Assembly: GCA_009377755.1 (NCBI GenBank)
Contig: WHTM01000037.1
Location: 1 to 49,360 of the forward strand
DNA: 49,360 nt
Direction of reading: 5' to 3'
Source of the DNA: Hyphomicrobiales bacterium
Lineage (GTDB): Bacteria > Pseudomonadota > Alphaproteobacteria > Rhizobiales > Xanthobacteraceae
A model generated the notes under the pieces. That model was not told the DNA's origin. It did not search any database and saw nothing but the letters and a program-made list of their open reading frames with translations. Positions 8,216 to 20,794 of this stretch are shown one piece after another; the first letter of the stretch is position 1, and the number at the start of each line of letters is the position of its first letter. Made by a program: the position numbers and the translations under genes.

Positions 8216-9432
8216 CCATGACGGCAAAAAGCATTCCACGGCGGGCTCCGCTCAGCACCGCGAGCACGGTGACGATCCTCGGTGCGACCGGATCAATCGG
8301 CACCAGCACGATCGATCTGATTTCCCGCAACCGCTCGCGCTATCGGGTGGAGGCGGTCACTGCCGGCAGCAACGCCGAGGCCCTCGCCAAGCTCGCGCGC
8401 GATCTCGGCGCCAGTTTCGCGGCGGTCGCCGACGCCGGCGCTTACCGAGCACTGAAGGACGCTCTCGGGAGTTCAGGGATCGCGGCCGGGGCCGGCGAGA
8501 GTGCGCTGATCGAGGCCGCGCAACGGCCTGCAGGCTGGGTCATGGCGTCCATCGCCGGCGCGACAGGGCTCAAGCCGACGCTCGCCGCGGTCGAGCGCGG
8601 AGCCACGGTGGCGCTGGCCAACAAGGAATGCCTGGTTTGTGCCGGCGGGCTGTTCATACGCCGGGCGGCAGCGGCCGGCACCACCGTGCTGCCTGTGGAC
8701 TCAGAGCATAACGCTCTGTTCCAGGCGATGGGCTCGTGCCGGCGCGAGGATGTGCGGCGCGTCATCCTGACGGCCTCGGGCGGCCCGTTCCGCACCTGGA
8801 CACGGGAGGCGATCGCCGCCGCGACGCCGGCGCAGGCGCTGCGCCATCCCAATTGGTCCATGGGCCCAAAGGTCACGATCGACTCCGCCACGCTGATGAA
8901 CAAGGGGCTGGAACTGATCGAAGCGCATCATCTGTTCGCGCTTCCCTCCGAGCAGATCGACGTGCTGGTGCATCCGCAATCGGTCGTGCACGGGCTGGTC
9001 GAGTTCCGCGACGGCTCCATGGTGGCGCAACTGGGCGCGCCGGACATGCGCATCCCGATCGCCCATTGCCTTGCCTGGCCCGAGCGCATCGACGGGCCGG
9101 CTCCGCGGCTGGACCTTGCGAAAGTGGCGAGCCTGACGTTCGAGCCACCAGACACAGCGCGCTTCCCGGCATTGGCGCTCGCCCGCCAAGCGCTCGAAAC
9201 CGGCGAGGCGGCGCCGACGATCCTCAATGCCGCCAATGAGATCGCGGTGGCCGGCTTCCTCGACGGCCGGCTACCGTTTGCCGGCATCGTCGCCCTGGTC
9301 GAAGCAACCCTGGAGAAGTCGGAGGGACTGGCCCGCAATTTGGCAAGTGTGGAGGACGCGCTCGCCGTTGACCATACCGCGAGATTAATAGCTGGTAACC
9401 TCTTGTCCGAAATTGCCGCAAAGGCATCCTAG
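8209..9432 (+). CDS. dxr: 1-deoxy-D-xylulose 5-phosphate reductoisomerase
   Basis: A 407-residue DXR, the committed enzyme of the MEP isoprenoid pathway (DXP to MEP with NADPH). The Rossmann motif [15 protein letters not shown] begins near residue 23. Metal and substrate blocks follow: [46 protein letters not shown], then [11 protein letters not shown] and [16 protein letters not shown] 8209 and ATG 8218 are both possible; 8209 overlaps the end of cdsA. The same frame stays open far upstream inside cdsA, but that is a high-GC shadow frame. The product pathway supplies the isoprenoid units used by uppS two genes upstream. Confidence 0.96.
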   Translation: MVTMTAKSIPRRAPLSTASTVTILGATGSIGTSTIDLISRNRSRYRVEAVTAGSNAEALAKLARDLGASFAAVADAGAYRALKDALGSSGIAAGAGESALIEAAQRPAGWVMASIAGATGLKPTLAAVERGATVALANKECLVCAGGLFIRRAAAAGTTVLPVDSEHNALFQAMGSCRREDVRRVILTASGGPFRTWTREAIAAATPAQALRHPNWSMGPKVTIDSATLMNKGLELIEAHHLFALPSEQIDVLVHPQSVVHGLVEFRDGSMVAQLGAPDMRIPIAHCLAWPERIDGPAPRLDLAKVASLTFEPPDTARFPALALARQALETGEAAPTILNAANEIAVAGFLDGRLPFAGIVALVEATLEKSEGLARNLASVEDALAVDHTARLIAGNLLSEIAAKAS

Positions 9433-9474
9433 GAGAGCGGCAGGATCGGCACCGCCGGGTGGTTCGAGGACATC

Positions 9475-10626
9475 ATGGATTTCAACGTCGCGGCCGGGCT
9501 TACCTTTCTGGGCAACGGCTTCCTGGGCTACATCATCCCTTTTCTTTTTGTGCTGACGATCGTGGTGTTCTTCCACGAACTCGGGCACTTTCTTGTGGCC
9601 CGCTGGTGCGGTGTGCGCGTGCTGGTCTTCTCCATCGGGTTCGGTCCGGAAATCGTTGGTTTCAATGACCGGCTCGGAACGCGCTGGAAAATCGCCGCCA
9701 TTCCGCTGGGCGGTTACGTGAAGTTCTTCGGCGACGAAAACGCGGCGAGCGTGCCGGACGCCGAGCAGCTCGCGAGCATGACGGACGCGCAGCGGAAGGG
9801 CAGCTTCTTCCATAAGAGCGTGGCCGCCCGCTCGGCCATCGTCGCGGCTGGGCCGATTGCCAATTTCATCCTGGCGGTGGTGATTTTTGCCGGGATCTTC
9901 ATGTTTTACGGCAAGCAGTCCACGCTGGCGCGGGTCGATAGCGTGCAACCGGAGAGCGCTGCCGCCACGGCCGGCTTCCAGCCGGGCGATGTCGTCCTCT
10001 CCATCAACGGGCGCAAGATCGACAGTTTTTCCGACATGCAGCGAATCGTCAGCACCAGCGCCGGCGAGACGCTTGCGGTGGAGGTGGACCGGGGCGGCCA
10101 AGTGCTGACGCTGAAGGCCGCGCCCGCGCTCAAGGAGATCAAAGATTCTTTCGGAAATACACATCGGGTCGGCGTGCTGGGGATCAGCCGGTCGATGGCT
10201 CCCGACGATATGAAGCTGCAACCCGTCCCTCCGCTCGACGCCATCATTCTCGGTATCGGCGAAACTTGGTTCGTCGTCGAGCGCACGCTGTCCTACATCG
10301 GCGGCGTGGTCGTCGGCCGCGAGGCCGCAGACCAGCTCGGAGGACCGATCCGCATTGCGCAAGTATCCGGACAGGTGGCGACGGCGGGCGTTGTCGCGCT
10401 GATCCATCTTGCGGCGGTGCTATCGGTTTCCATCGGCCTGTTGAACCTGTTCCCGATCCCGCTGCTCGACGGCGGTCACCTGCTGTTCTATGCCATCGAA
10501 GCGGTGCGCCGGCGGCCTCTGTCCGAGCGCGCCCAGGAGGTCGGATTCCGGATCGGCTTGGCGCTCGTTTTGATGTTGATGCTTTTTGCCACCTTCAACG
10601 ACATCAAGCATCTGTGGACATCCTAA
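9475..10626 (+). CDS. rseP: RseP-family site-2 zinc metalloprotease
   Basis: A 383-residue membrane protease of the RseP/MmpA family. The first transmembrane helix carries the zinc site HELGH (residues 34-38); the third ligand motif LLDGGH is at 330-335 in a late helix. One PDZ domain is visible (VDSVQPESAAATAGFQPGDVV... to about residue 225). Family members cut anti-sigma factors or other membrane proteins inside the bilayer. A CGAGGA site lies four bases before ATG 9475. It lies between dxr and bamA, the usual alphaproteobacterial position, which suits a role in envelope quality control. Confidence 0.95.
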   Translation: MDFNVAAGLTFLGNGFLGYIIPFLFVLTIVVFFHELGHFLVARWCGVRVLVFSIGFGPEIVGFNDRLGTRWKIAAIPLGGYVKFFGDENAASVPDAEQLASMTDAQRKGSFFHKSVAARSAIVAAGPIANFILAVVIFAGIFMFYGKQSTLARVDSVQPESAAATAGFQPGDVVLSINGRKIDSFSDMQRIVSTSAGETLAVEVDRGGQVLTLKAAPALKEIKDSFGNTHRVGVLGISRSMAPDDMKLQPVPPLDAIILGIGETWFVVERTLSYIGGVVVGREAADQLGGPIRIAQVSGQVATAGVVALIHLAAVLSVSIGLLNLFPIPLLDGGHLLFYAIEAVRRRPLSERAQEVGFRIGLALVLMLMLFATFNDIKHLWTS

Positions 10627-10788
10627 GGCTGTGAATTAGTGACGCTTTCTTAACCCTCTGGACGAATCGACATGGTGAATCGCGGTTTGCAGAGACCGCA
10701 AAACTCTGTAGAAGAATAGACCGACACCGAGCGAATCCTGGGTTCCCGGTCGGTGGGGTGGCCGCTGGATATTGGGGACGCGTTACGC

Positions 10789-13218
10789 ATGAAATTTGTG
10801 GGAATGGTCCGAGGACTTGGCCTCGCCAGCTTGGTTCTCGGTGGCCTGGCGTCAGGTTGCGTTGTCGCGTCCGTTTCGACGGCGTCCATGTCTTACGCGC
10901 AGACGTCCTCTGCGATCGTCGTCCAGGGCAATCGGCGCGTCGAAGCCGAGACCATTCGATCGTACTTCCGCACCCGTCCCGGCGAGCGGCTCGATGCAGC
11001 GAAGATCGACGCTGCACTGAAGGCGCTTTACGCCACCGGCTTGTTCCAGGACGTACGCATCGGCCAGGCGGGCGGACGCATCACGGTCACCGTGGTGGAA
11101 AATCAGGTGATCAACCGCGTTGCGTTCGAAGGCAACAAGAAGACCAAGGACGAACAGCTCAGCACCGAGGTGCAGTCGAAGCCGCGTGGCACATTCTCGC
11201 GCCCGATGGTTCAGGCCGACGTGCAGCGGATCGTCGAAATCTATCGGCGCAACGGCCGGTATGATGTACGCGTTGCGCCGAAGGTCATCGAGCTTCCGAA
11301 CAATCGCGTCGATCTCGTCTTCGAGATCAACGAAGGCGACAAGACCGGCGTCAAGGCGATCAACTTCGTCGGCAACAAAGCATATTCCGGCTACCGCCTG
11401 CGCGACGTCATCAAGACGACCGAAAGCCACCTGCTCAGCTTCCTGCAGACCAGCGACATCTACGACCAGGACCGGGTCGAGGCCGACCGCGATCTGCTGC
11501 GCCGCTTCTATCTGAAGAACGGCTACGCCGACATCCGCATCCTCTCCGCCGGCGCCCAATACGACCCGGCGCAGAAGGGCTTCATCATCACCTTCACCAT
11601 CGACGAAGGGCCGCAGTACCGGTTCGGGACGGTCGATGTGCAGTCGAACGTGCGCAACATCGATCCGTCGGTGTTGCGGTCGCGGCTGCGGGTCAGCTCC
11701 GGCGACGTCTACAACGCCGAGGCGGTCGAAAAGACCATCGAGGAGATGACGATCGAGTCTTCCAAGCTAGGGTATGCATTCGCGACGGTGCGTCCGCGCG
11801 GCGAGCGCAATTTCGAAAACCGCACCGTCAACCTGGTCTTCGTCGTGGATGAGGGTCCGCGGGCCTACATCGAGCGCATCAATATCCGCGGCAACTCACG
11901 CACGCGCGACTACGTTATCCGCCGCGAGTTCGATATCGCCGAGGGCGATGCGTATAACCGTGCGCTGATCGACCGGGCCGAGCGCCGGCTGAAGAACCTG
12001 AACTTCTTCAAGACGGTCAAGATCACCAACGAGCCGGGATCGGCTCCCGACCGGGTGGTGCTCAACGTCACCGTCGAGGAGCAGTCGACCGGCGAATTTT
12101 CCGTGGCCGGCGGCTACTCGACGGCCGACGGATTCATCGCCGAGGTCAGCGTCGCCGAGCGCAATCTGCTCGGCCGCGGACTTTACGCACGGGCGGCCGT
12201 CACCTACGGGGAGCGCGTGCGCGGCTTCGAACTGTCGTTCGTGGAGCCGTACTTCCTCGACTATCGGCTGGCACTGGGAGTCGATCTGTTCGCCAAGCAG
12301 ACGCTGGCATCGAGCTATATTTCGTACGACACGGAGACCCTCGGCGGGACGCTTCGCTTCGGGCTGGGGCTGACGGAGAACCTCAGTCTCCAGCTGCGCT
12401 ATTCGGCCTATTCGCAAGAGATCACGCTGCCGGGGCAATACACGAACTGCAACTTCAACCCCCCTCCCGGGAATGTGGCGACGTGCTACGCCGACGGCGA
12501 GGCATCGCTGCCGGTGAAGATCGCCCTGGCGGAAGGTGCCGCCTTCACGTCGCTCGTCGGCTACACGCTCGCCTACAATACGCTCGACAACAACAAGAAT
12601 CCGAGCCAGGGCATGCTTGTGGAGTTCCGGCAGGACTTCGCGGGCGTAGGCGGCGACGTCAATTTCATCCGCAGCACCGTTGACGCCCGTTACTATCATG
12701 AGCTGTTCGGCGACCTGATCGGTTTCGTGCGCGTACAGGGCGGACATGTGGCGTCTTGGGACGGCGAACTCCGCATGCTCGACCATTTCCAGATGGGCCC
12801 GAACCTGGTGCGCGGCTTCGCGCCGTCCGGCTTCGGCCCGCGCGACCTGACGGCAGGGACCACCAACGACGCCCTCGGCGGTACACTGTACTGGGGTGCC
12901 ACCCTCGAGGTGCAGATGCCGCTGTATTTCGTGCCGAAGGAAGCCGGCCTGAAGGTAGCGGCCTTCGCCGATGCCGGTTCCTTGTGGGACTACCGAGGCC
13001 CCGTTTCGCGGCCATCCACCGGTGAATTCCTCAGCTGCGGCGCGGCCGCGACGGTTCTCTGCTTTGGAGATGCAAATACCATTCGCAGCTCGGTCGGCCT
13101 CAGCCTGATCTGGGATTCGCCGTTCGGACCGCTCCGGTTCGACTACGCGTTCCCGCTGTCGAAGACCGGATACGACCGCGTGCAGGAATTCCGCTTCGGC
13201 GGCGGGACGAGGTTCTGA
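10789..13218 (+). CDS. bamA: Outer membrane protein assembly factor BamA
   Basis: An 809-residue Omp85 protein, the core of the BAM complex. A signal peptide (~30 residues after MKFVGMVRG) is followed by five POTRA repeats: [61 protein letters not shown] and [19 protein letters not shown]. The C-terminal ~380 residues form the beta-barrel with the lid-loop motif [15 protein letters not shown], and the chain ends in a Phe (GGGTRF) as outer-membrane proteins do. Start ATG 10789 gives a normal signal peptide; the frame to 10753 adds residues of no family likeness. The 162-base leader after rseP has two small inverted repeats and may hold a separate promoter. Confidence 0.97.
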   Translation: MKFVGMVRGLGLASLVLGGLASGCVVASVSTASMSYAQTSSAIVVQGNRRVEAETIRSYFRTRPGERLDAAKIDAALKALYATGLFQDVRIGQAGGRITVTVVENQVINRVAFEGNKKTKDEQLSTEVQSKPRGTFSRPMVQADVQRIVEIYRRNGRYDVRVAPKVIELPNNRVDLVFEINEGDKTGVKAINFVGNKAYSGYRLRDVIKTTESHLLSFLQTSDIYDQDRVEADRDLLRRFYLKNGYADIRILSAGAQYDPAQKGFIITFTIDEGPQYRFGTVDVQSNVRNIDPSVLRSRLRVSSGDVYNAEAVEKTIEEMTIESSKLGYAFATVRPRGERNFENRTVNLVFVVDEGPRAYIERINIRGNSRTRDYVIRREFDIAEGDAYNRALIDRAERRLKNLNFFKTVKITNEPGSAPDRVVLNVTVEEQSTGEFSVAGGYSTADGFIAEVSVAERNLLGRGLYARAAVTYGERVRGFELSFVEPYFLDYRLALGVDLFAKQTLASSYISYDTETLGGTLRFGLGLTENLSLQLRYSAYSQEITLPGQYTNCNFNPPPGNVATCYADGEASLPVKIALAEGAAFTSLVGYTLAYNTLDNNKNPSQGMLVEFRQDFAGVGGDVNFIRSTVDARYYHELFGDLIGFVRVQGGHVASWDGELRMLDHFQMGPNLVRGFAPSGFGPRDLTAGTTNDALGGTLYWGATLEVQMPLYFVPKEAGLKVAAFADAGSLWDYRGPVSRPSTGEFLSCGAAATVLCFGDANTIRSSVGLSLIWDSPFGPLRFDYAFPLSKTGYDRVQEFRFGGGTRF

Positions 13219-13252
13219 TCCCGAGTGCCGTCGCGGCCACGGTTTCTGTGGC

Positions 13253-14338
13253 ATGACGAAGCCGATGTTCTTCAAGTCGGCGCGCAATCTCACCATCGGT
13301 GAGATTGCGGCGCTAACCGGTGCCGAGCCGCGCCCAGGATCGCCGCTTGATCGCGTGATCGGCAATCTTGCGCCGCTCGACCGTGCCGGCCCGAACGATC
13401 TCGCTTTCTTCGACAATGCCGCCTATCACGGCCGGCTCCGCGCGACTCGAGCTGGCGCCTGCCTGGTCACGGCCCGGTTCGAGAGCGAGGTTCCCGGGCG
13501 GGTGATCGTCCTGTGCGTGCGCAACCCGTACCGGGCCTTCGTCAACGTCGCGCGCGCCCTGTTTCCTGATGCGCTGCGTCCGTCGTCCCTGTTCGAGGCG
13601 CAGGGGACCGCAATCGGCGCTTTCGTGCACCCGACGGCGCGCGTGGAAAGCGGTGTCACCGTCGATCCGGGCGCGGTGATCGGGCCGCGCGCCGAAATCG
13701 GCGCCGGAACGACCATCGGGCCGACCGCCGTGATCGGCCCCGGCGTCCGTTTCGGCCGCGACGGCATGATCGGCGCCGGCGCCACGATCAGCAATGCAGT
13801 CATTGGCGACCGGGTGATCATTCATCCCGGCTGCCGCATCGGCCAAGACGGCTTCGGCTACCAGATGGACGCCGGCCGTCACGGCAAGATTCCCCAGGTC
13901 GGCCGCGTCATCATCCAGGACGACGTGGAGATCGGAGCCGGCTCGGCGATCGACCGCGGCGCGATGGGCGATACCGTTGTCGGCGAGGGCACAAAGATCG
14001 ACAATCTGGTCCAAATCGGCCACAACGTGAGCATTGGGCGCCACTGCGTCATCGTGGCGCAAACGGGTATTTCCGGGAGCGTGACGCTTGAGGACTATGT
14101 GATGCTGGGTGGTCAGGTCGGGATTGCGGATCACCTCACGATCGGTGAGGGCGCACAGATCGGCGCCTCCAGCGGGCTAATGCGTGACGTGCCGGCGGGC
14201 GAGAAGTGGTTCGGCACGCCGGCGAAGCCTGCCCGTGAACAGTTTCGCGAGATCGCGACCCTGAGGCGCCTGACCGCACGGACCGGACGCAGTTCGCACC
14301 TGCCTCCGGACGGCACGGACACGGACCAGTCGAGATGA
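13253..14338 (+). CDS. lpxD: UDP-3-O-(3-hydroxyacyl)glucosamine N-acyltransferase
   Basis: A 361-residue LpxD, the third step of lipid A synthesis. An N-terminal uridine-binding domain (~residues 10-110, with [15 protein letters not shown]) precedes a left-handed beta-helix of hexapeptide repeats from about residue 120 ([28 protein letters not shown] and onward). The catalytic His is in [13 protein letters not shown]. The C-terminal helix includes [13 protein letters not shown]. There is no strong Shine-Dalgarno sequence before ATG 13253. The last four bases overlap the start of fabZ (ATGA). Confidence 0.96.
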   Translation: MTKPMFFKSARNLTIGEIAALTGAEPRPGSPLDRVIGNLAPLDRAGPNDLAFFDNAAYHGRLRATRAGACLVTARFESEVPGRVIVLCVRNPYRAFVNVARALFPDALRPSSLFEAQGTAIGAFVHPTARVESGVTVDPGAVIGPRAEIGAGTTIGPTAVIGPGVRFGRDGMIGAGATISNAVIGDRVIIHPGCRIGQDGFGYQMDAGRHGKIPQVGRVIIQDDVEIGAGSAIDRGAMGDTVVGEGTKIDNLVQIGHNVSIGRHCVIVAQTGISGSVTLEDYVMLGGQVGIADHLTIGEGAQIGASSGLMRDVPAGEKWFGTPAKPAREQFREIATLRRLTARTGRSSHLPPDGTDTDQSR

Positions 14339-14796
14339 GCGGCGCCGACACAGGCATGGCCATCCTGGGGCCCGACGACCTCCTCAAGCTCCTCCCGCAT
14401 CGTTATCCGTTCCTGCTGGTGGACAGGGTCATCGCCATTCGTGGCGACGAATCGTGCATCGGGATCAAGAATGTCACCTTCAACGAGCCGTATTTCCAGG
14501 GGCATTTCCCGAACCGGCCGGTGATGCCTGGTGTGCTGCTGATCGAGGGGATGGCTCAAACGGCGGGTGCGATCTGCGGCCTCCTGCGCGGGCTCGACCG
14601 ACCGCCGAGCGCGGTGTTCTTCCTGACCGTGGACAAGGCCAAGTTCCGTCGTCCGGTCGTTCCGGGCGAAACCGTCGAGTACCACATGACCAAGGTCACG
14701 CGACGCAAGCAGATGTGGTGGTATCGCGGCGAGGCCAAGGTCGCCGATCAACTCGTGGCCGAGGCTGTGGTCGGGGCCATGATCGCCGACGGATAG
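14335..14796 (+). CDS. fabZ: 3-hydroxyacyl-[acyl-carrier-protein] dehydratase FabZ
   Basis: A 153-residue hotdog-fold dehydratase that removes water from 3-hydroxyacyl-ACP in fatty acid elongation and competes with LpxA/LpxD for the same substrates. The motif [14 protein letters not shown] is followed by the active-site helix [20 protein letters not shown], holding the catalytic His and Glu, and by [18 protein letters not shown]. It starts within the lpxD stop (four-base overlap) and ends five bases before lpxA, so it is translated with the lipid A genes. Confidence 0.97.
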   Translation: MSGADTGMAILGPDDLLKLLPHRYPFLLVDRVIAIRGDESCIGIKNVTFNEPYFQGHFPNRPVMPGVLLIEGMAQTAGAICGLLRGLDRPPSAVFFLTVDKAKFRRPVVPGETVEYHMTKVTRRKQMWWYRGEAKVADQLVAEAVVGAMIADG

Positions 14797-14800
14797 GGCC

Positions 14801-15625
14801 ATGCTGGCCATTCACCCGACCGCGGTGGTCGATCGACATGCGGAGATCTCAGCCGACGTCGAGATTGGCCCCTATTGCGTGATCGGTCCGAACGTCTCGA
14901 TCGCGGAAGGCTGTCGGCTGGTGGCCCATGTCCATGTCACCGGCCATACCAGCATCGGGGCCGGCACGGACGTTTGTCCGTTCGCTTCGCTCGGGACGCC
15001 GCCGCAGTCGGTGCGCTATCGCGGCGGGCCGACGCGCCTGGTGATCGGTGCGCGGTGCGACATCCGTGAAGGCGTGACGATCAATACCGGCACCGAGGAC
15101 GGTCGCGGCGTCACCGAGATCGGCGACAATTGTTTCTTGATGGTCGGCTCGCATGTCGGACATGACTGCCGGGTCGGCGCGCACGTGACGTTTGCCAACA
15201 ATGCCGTGCTCGGCGGGCACGTCAGCGTCGGCGACTGGGTGTTTCTCGGGGGGCAGGCGGCGGTGCATCAGTTCGTGCGGATCGGCGAGGGCGCGATGAT
15301 CGCCGGCGTCACCGGCGTCAGCGAGGATGTCATCCCGTTCGGCTTCTGCATCGGCCAGCGGGGCTTCCTCAACGGCCTCAACGTTGTCGGGCTGCGGCGG
15401 CGCGGATGTAACCGGGCCGACCTGTTACGGCTGCGGGGCGCCTACCGCATGTTGTTTTCCGGCGCGGGAGCCTTCCGGGAGCGGCTGGCCGAAGCCGACG
15501 TGGCCTACGCCGGCGATCCGCTCGTCGGCAAGATTCTCGAATTCATCCACGAGAGTGGCAAGCGATCACTGGCCATGCCGGCGGGCCGCAAGGGGAGCCC
15601 GGCGACCGGTGGCGATACCTCATGA
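14801..15625 (+). CDS. lpxA: Acyl-ACP--UDP-N-acetylglucosamine O-acyltransferase
   Basis: A 274-residue LpxA, first enzyme of lipid A synthesis. The beta-helix of hexapeptide repeats begins at the N-terminus (IHPTAVVDRHAEISADVEIG). The catalytic His lies in LMVGSHVGHDCRVG. The C-terminal helical domain holds GQRGFLNGLNVVGLRRRG, then LRLRGAYRMLF. The last ~25 residues are poorly conserved (MPAGRKGSPATGGDTS). The end overlaps lpxI by four bases. Confidence 0.96.
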   Translation: MLAIHPTAVVDRHAEISADVEIGPYCVIGPNVSIAEGCRLVAHVHVTGHTSIGAGTDVCPFASLGTPPQSVRYRGGPTRLVIGARCDIREGVTINTGTEDGRGVTEIGDNCFLMVGSHVGHDCRVGAHVTFANNAVLGGHVSVGDWVFLGGQAAVHQFVRIGEGAMIAGVTGVSEDVIPFGFCIGQRGFLNGLNVVGLRRRGCNRADLLRLRGAYRMLFSGAGAFRERLAEADVAYAGDPLVGKILEFIHESGKRSLAMPAGRKGSPATGGDTS

Positions 15626-16500
15626 ACGAGGCGCCTGCAGGCGACCCGTCCGATCGCCCGCTCGCGGTCGTGTGCGGCGGCGGATCACTGCCCTACGCGG
15701 TCGCCGCCGCCGCCTCGGCCCGCGGACGGCGCGTGGTGTTGTTCGCGCTGCGGGGGTGGGCGGATGCCGCGCGCGTGAGCAGCTATTCACATCACTGGAT
15801 CGCCATCGGCCAGCTCGGCCGGTTCCGCAGGCTGGCGCAGCGCGAGGGCTGCCGCGACGTCGTCTGCATCGGCAGCCTGGTCCGGCCGTCGCTCTCCCAG
15901 TTGCGACTGGACCTGGAGGCGCTGAAACTGCTGCCGCGGGTGTTTGCGGCGTTCCGCGGCGGTGACGATCACCTGCTCTCCGCGGTGGGCAGGATTCTCG
16001 GCGAGCATGGATTTCGCCTGCTCGGCGCGCACGAGGTCGCACCGGAGATTCTGGTGCCCGAAGGCGTGCTAGGGCGGGTCCGGCCGGGCGCCCGCGATCG
16101 TGCCGACATCGCCCGCGGCCTGACGATCCTCGATGCCATCGGGCGCTTTGACATCGGGCAGGCCGCCGTCATCGCGAATAACCACTGCATCGCGGTGGAG
16201 GGTGCCGAAGGCACCGACCAGATGCTCGACCGCGTCGCCGTGATGCGCCAAAGCGGCCGGATACGGACGGCCTCCGGAGCCGGCGTCCTGGTCAAAGCGC
16301 CGAAACCGGGACAGGACCGCCGGTTCGATCTGCCCTCGATCGGACCCGTGACCGTCGCGGGCACAACCGCCGCGGGCCTTGCGGGAATTGCGGTCGTTGC
16401 CGGCAGTACGGTCGCGGCCGAGATCGAGCGGCTGATCGCGGAGGCCGACCGCGGCGGAATCTTCGTCGTCGGTGTCCGCGAAGACGGGGCATTTGACTGA
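15622..16500 (+). CDS. lpxI: UDP-2,3-diacylglucosamine pyrophosphatase LpxI
   Basis: A 292-residue LpxI (DUF1009), which cleaves UDP-2,3-diacylglucosamine to lipid X and UMP. It replaces LpxH in most alphaproteobacteria. Motifs: VVCGGGSLPYAVAAAA at the N-terminus, WIAIGQLGRFRRLAQREG, GDDHLLSAVGRILGEHGF, and in the C-terminal domain AVIANNHCIAVEGAEGTDQM, then LVKAPKPGQDRRFDLPSIGP. It overlaps lpxA by four bases and lpxB by one, matching the enzyme order of the pathway. Confidence 0.95.
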   Translation: MNEAPAGDPSDRPLAVVCGGGSLPYAVAAAASARGRRVVLFALRGWADAARVSSYSHHWIAIGQLGRFRRLAQREGCRDVVCIGSLVRPSLSQLRLDLEALKLLPRVFAAFRGGDDHLLSAVGRILGEHGFRLLGAHEVAPEILVPEGVLGRVRPGARDRADIARGLTILDAIGRFDIGQAAVIANNHCIAVEGAEGTDQMLDRVAVMRQSGRIRTASGAGVLVKAPKPGQDRRFDLPSIGPVTVAGTTAAGLAGIAVVAGSTVAAEIERLIAEADRGGIFVVGVREDGAFD

Positions 16501-17708
16501 TGTCCGCCGACCACCCGGGCCCACTGCCGGCGCCGCCGCCGGCGATGCGCAGCGGCAAGCGGGTATTTCTGGTCGCCGCAGAGGAATCCGGGGACCGCCT
16601 TGGCGCCGCGCTGATCGAGGCCGTGCGCGCCCGCGCCGGGACGGATGTGGAGTTTATCGGCGTCGGCGGGCATGCGATGGCGGCGCAGGGCGTTTCGAGC
16701 CTGTTTCCAATCGACGAACTGGCGATCGTCGGTCTCGGAATCGTCGGAAAGCTGCCGCTGATCCTGCGCCGCATCCGGCAGACGGCGGCGGCGGTCGTGG
16801 CCGTGCGCCCCGATATTCTGGTCATTGTCGATAGCCCGGATTTCACCCACCGGGTGGCGCGCCGCGTTCGCGCCGCGGCGCCCTCAATGCCGATTGTCGA
16901 CTACGTCTCGCCAACGGTCTGGGCTTGGCGGCCGGGACGCGCCCGGGCCATGCGCGCTTACGTCGATCACATCCTCGCCTTGCTGCCGTTCGAGCCGGCC
17001 GTGCATGCCGAACTCGGCGGGCCACCGTGCAGCTTTGTCGGACATCCAATGAGTGAACGCGTCGGCAGCCTGCGACCGGATGAGCGGGAAGCGCGACGGC
17101 GGCGCGCCGATCCACCGCTTGTGCTCATGCTGCCGGGAAGCCGGCGCGGCGAAATCCGCCGCATGCAGGCGACCTTTGCGGAGGCGATGGAACGGCTGGA
17201 GACACGCGCGGGGGCGATCGATCTGGTGGTTCCGACGGTGCCACATCTCGCCGGCGATATCCGCGGCGCGGCATCGGCCTGGCGGGTGCGCCCGCGCATT
17301 GTCATCGACCCGGCGGAGAAGCAGGTTGCGTTCCGCACCGCGCGGGCGGCGCTCGCCAAGTCAGGAACGGTAACGCTGGAACTCGCGCTTGCCGGAGTGC
17401 CGATGGTGGCCGCCTACAAGGTTTCGGCGCTTGAGGCCTTCGTAGCACGGCACATGATCCGGGTGCCATCGGTGATCCTCGCCAATCTGGTGCTCGGCGA
17501 GAACATCGTGCCGGAATACCTGCAGGGCGAGTGCACGCCGGATGCGCTCGCGGATGCCATGCTGCCGCTCCTGAGCAACACACCGCTGCGCCGCCGGCAG
17601 ATCGAGGCATTCGCACGGCTCGATGCGATCATGCAGATCGGCAGCGCCCGGCCAAGCGATCGGGCGGCGGAGATCGTGCTGGAGATCGCCGCGCGCGGGC
17701 GGCGGTAA
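16500..17708 (+). CDS. lpxB: Lipid-A-disaccharide synthase
   Basis: A 402-residue GT19 glycosyltransferase joining lipid X to UDP-diacylglucosamine. N-terminal VFLVAAEESGDRLGAALIEA carries the conserved E-S-GD, followed by EFIGVGGHAMAAQG, LVIVDSPDFTHRVARRVR, YVSPTVWAWRPGRA and VGHPMSER. The C-terminal domain has LMLPGSRRGEIRRM, AALAKSGTVTLELALAGVPM and VPEYLQGECTPDAL. The ATG at 16500 shares one base with the lpxI stop. Last gene of the lipid A run; gltA converges on it with only five bases between. Confidence 0.96.
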   Translation: MSADHPGPLPAPPPAMRSGKRVFLVAAEESGDRLGAALIEAVRARAGTDVEFIGVGGHAMAAQGVSSLFPIDELAIVGLGIVGKLPLILRRIRQTAAAVVAVRPDILVIVDSPDFTHRVARRVRAAAPSMPIVDYVSPTVWAWRPGRARAMRAYVDHILALLPFEPAVHAELGGPPCSFVGHPMSERVGSLRPDEREARRRRADPPLVLMLPGSRRGEIRRMQATFAEAMERLETRAGAIDLVVPTVPHLAGDIRGAASAWRVRPRIVIDPAEKQVAFRTARAALAKSGTVTLELALAGVPMVAAYKVSALEAFVARHMIRVPSVILANLVLGENIVPEYLQGECTPDALADAMLPLLSNTPLRRRQIEAFARLDAIMQIGSARPSDRAAEIVLEIAARGRR

Positions 17709-17713
17709 GCAAG

Positions 17714-19024
<1,311 letters not shown>

Positions 19025-19232
19025 GTGGAATCCCTCGAAAAGCTGCAGCCGATTGCCGGCGGGCGGAACGAGTTCGCGCGCGCCGAATGATGTGGGCCGC
19101 GATGGCGGAGACCAGTCGGCTTGCCTAGCCCATCCCAGTTTGCACCGCAAGATACCGATCGGCGGGGGTTGAGGACCTGCCTCTTCTTCAGGCAAATGGC
19201 GGCTCCCGACGTGACCGGAGTCGGCTGTGCGG

Positions 19233-20672
19233 CTACCGCGGTTCGGCTGCGCCGGAAGCGCGGTCGCGCAGCCGGGCCAGGCTGTCCTCCTTGCCCAGCA
19301 CGGCAAGAACATCGAAGATTCCGGGTGACGTGGTGCGGCCGGTCACCGCGGCGCGCAGCGGCTGCGCAACCATGCCAAGCTTGACGCCGACAAGGTCGGC
19401 AAAATTCCGCACCACCGCCTCCAGCGCCTGGTCGGTCCAAGGCTCGACGCTTTCAAGGTGCGGCAGCAATTCGGCGAGCAACGCGGTGGCCGCTGGCGTC
19501 AGCAGGGCCGCCGCCTTGTCTTCGAGCGGGATCGGGCGGTCGGCGAACAGGAACCGCGCGCCGTCGATCAGCTCGACCAGGGTCTTTGCCCGCTCCTTTA
19601 GTCCGGGCATGGCGGCGATCAGCTTGGCGCGCAGGGCCGGCGTCAGCCGCGCGGCGATCGCATCACCGTCGGCAATGTGGGGCAGCAGCGCTTCCAGGGC
19701 GGTGACCAACTCCTCGTTCTCGGAATGCCGAATGTAATGACCATTGAGGTTTTCCAGCTTGGCAAGATCGAAGCGCGCCGGGCCGCGGCCGATCTGCGGC
19801 AGGTCGAACGCGGCGATCATTTCCGCGGTCGAAAAGATCTCCTGGTCGCCATGGCTCCAGCCGAGCCGCACCAGGTAGTTGCGCAACGCCGCCGGCAGGT
19901 AGCCCATGGCGCGATAGGCATCGACGCCGAGTGCCCCGTGGCGCTTCGACAGCTTCGAACCGTCCGGGCCGTGAATCAAGGGGATATGCGCCATCACCGG
20001 TGCGGCCCAGCCGAGTGCGTCGTAGATCTGTCTCTGGCGAGCGGCGTTGTTGAGATGGTCGTCGCCGCGGATGATGTGCGTCACGCCCATGTCGTGGTCG
20101 TCGACGACGACCGCCAACATGTAGGTCGGCGTGCCGTCGGAGCGCAGCAGCACGAAGTCGTCGAGGTTTTCGTTCTGCCAGGCGACGCGTCCCTGCACCT
20201 GATCCCCGACGACGGTTTCGCCGATGAGCGGCGCCTTGAGACGGATGACCGGAGCGATGCCGAGCGGCGCGTCGCCCGGGTCGCGGTCGCGCCAGCGGCC
20301 GTCGTAGAGGCGCGCGCGTCCCTCGCGGCGCGCTGCTTCGCGCATTTCGTCAAGTTCCTGCTGGCTCGCGTAACAGCGATAGGCCTTGCCGGCGGCAAGC
20401 AGTTGCTCGGCGACCTCGCGGTGACGGGCGGCGCGAGAATACTGGTGGTCGACATCGCCGTCCCACGTGATGCCGAGCCAGGCGAGCCCGTCGAGAATCG
20501 CGTCGATCGCCGCCTGGGTCGAGCGCTCGCGGTCGGTGTCTTCGATGCGCAGCAGCATGCGTCCCTGGCGGCCGCGCGCGTAGAGCCAGTTGAACAGCGC
20601 GGTGCGCGCGCCGCCGATGTGCAGGAAGCCGGTCGGCGACGGGGCGAAGCGGGTGACGACGGTCTCGACCAC
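19233..20672 (-). CDS. gltX: Glutamyl-tRNA synthetase
   Basis: A 479-residue class Ic synthetase charging tRNA-Glu (and, in bacteria with GatCAB, often tRNA-Gln). The HIGH motif is in [17 protein letters not shown] near residue 12. The KMSKS-type motif is [20 protein letters not shown] and [15 protein letters not shown] are also family blocks. The start is GTG 20672, supported by GAGGAAG five bases upstream. It is divergent from comEC with a 122-base shared upstream region. Confidence 0.96.
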   Translation of the reverse strand: MVETVVTRFAPSPTGFLHIGGARTALFNWLYARGRQGRMLLRIEDTDRERSTQAAIDAILDGLAWLGITWDGDVDHQYSRAARHREVAEQLLAAGKAYRCYASQQELDEMREAARREGRARLYDGRWRDRDPGDAPLGIAPVIRLKAPLIGETVVGDQVQGRVAWQNENLDDFVLLRSDGTPTYMLAVVVDDHDMGVTHIIRGDDHLNNAARQRQIYDALGWAAPVMAHIPLIHGPDGSKLSKRHGALGVDAYRAMGYLPAALRNYLVRLGWSHGDQEIFSTAEMIAAFDLPQIGRGPARFDLAKLENLNGHYIRHSENEELVTALEALLPHIADGDAIAARLTPALRAKLIAAMPGLKERAKTLVELIDGARFLFADRPIPLEDKAAALLTPAATALLAELLPHLESVEPWTDQALEAVVRNFADLVGVKLGMVAQPLRAAVTGRTTSPGIFDVLAVLGKEDSLARLRDRASGAAEPR

Positions 20673-20743
20673 TACTCTTCCTCATGATGGGACTCGCGAC
20701 TACGCGCGTCATCGACAGATGAGGCGACCTCCGAGCGCGCGTC

Positions 20744-20759
20744 GTGTAGCATGGTACAC
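20744..20759. promoter_or_regulatory. Small palindrome between divergent gltX and comEC
   Basis: GTGTA-GCATGG-TACAC forms an inverted repeat with 5-base arms in the middle of the 122-base divergent region, a position where it could influence both promoters. No known regulator consensus was recognised. Confidence 0.25.
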
Positions 20760-20794
20760 GGGCGAGGTGTAGCGCCGGTGGGGAGGCGCGGCGC

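Noticed and set aside
11896-13416. 506-codon open frame antisense to bamA
   Set aside because: Antisense shadow; bamA is intact with POTRA and barrel motifs.
19025-19232. Terminator for gltX in the gltA-gltX gap
   Set aside because: Only a 5-bp stem (TGCCT/AGGCA) without a T-run was found.
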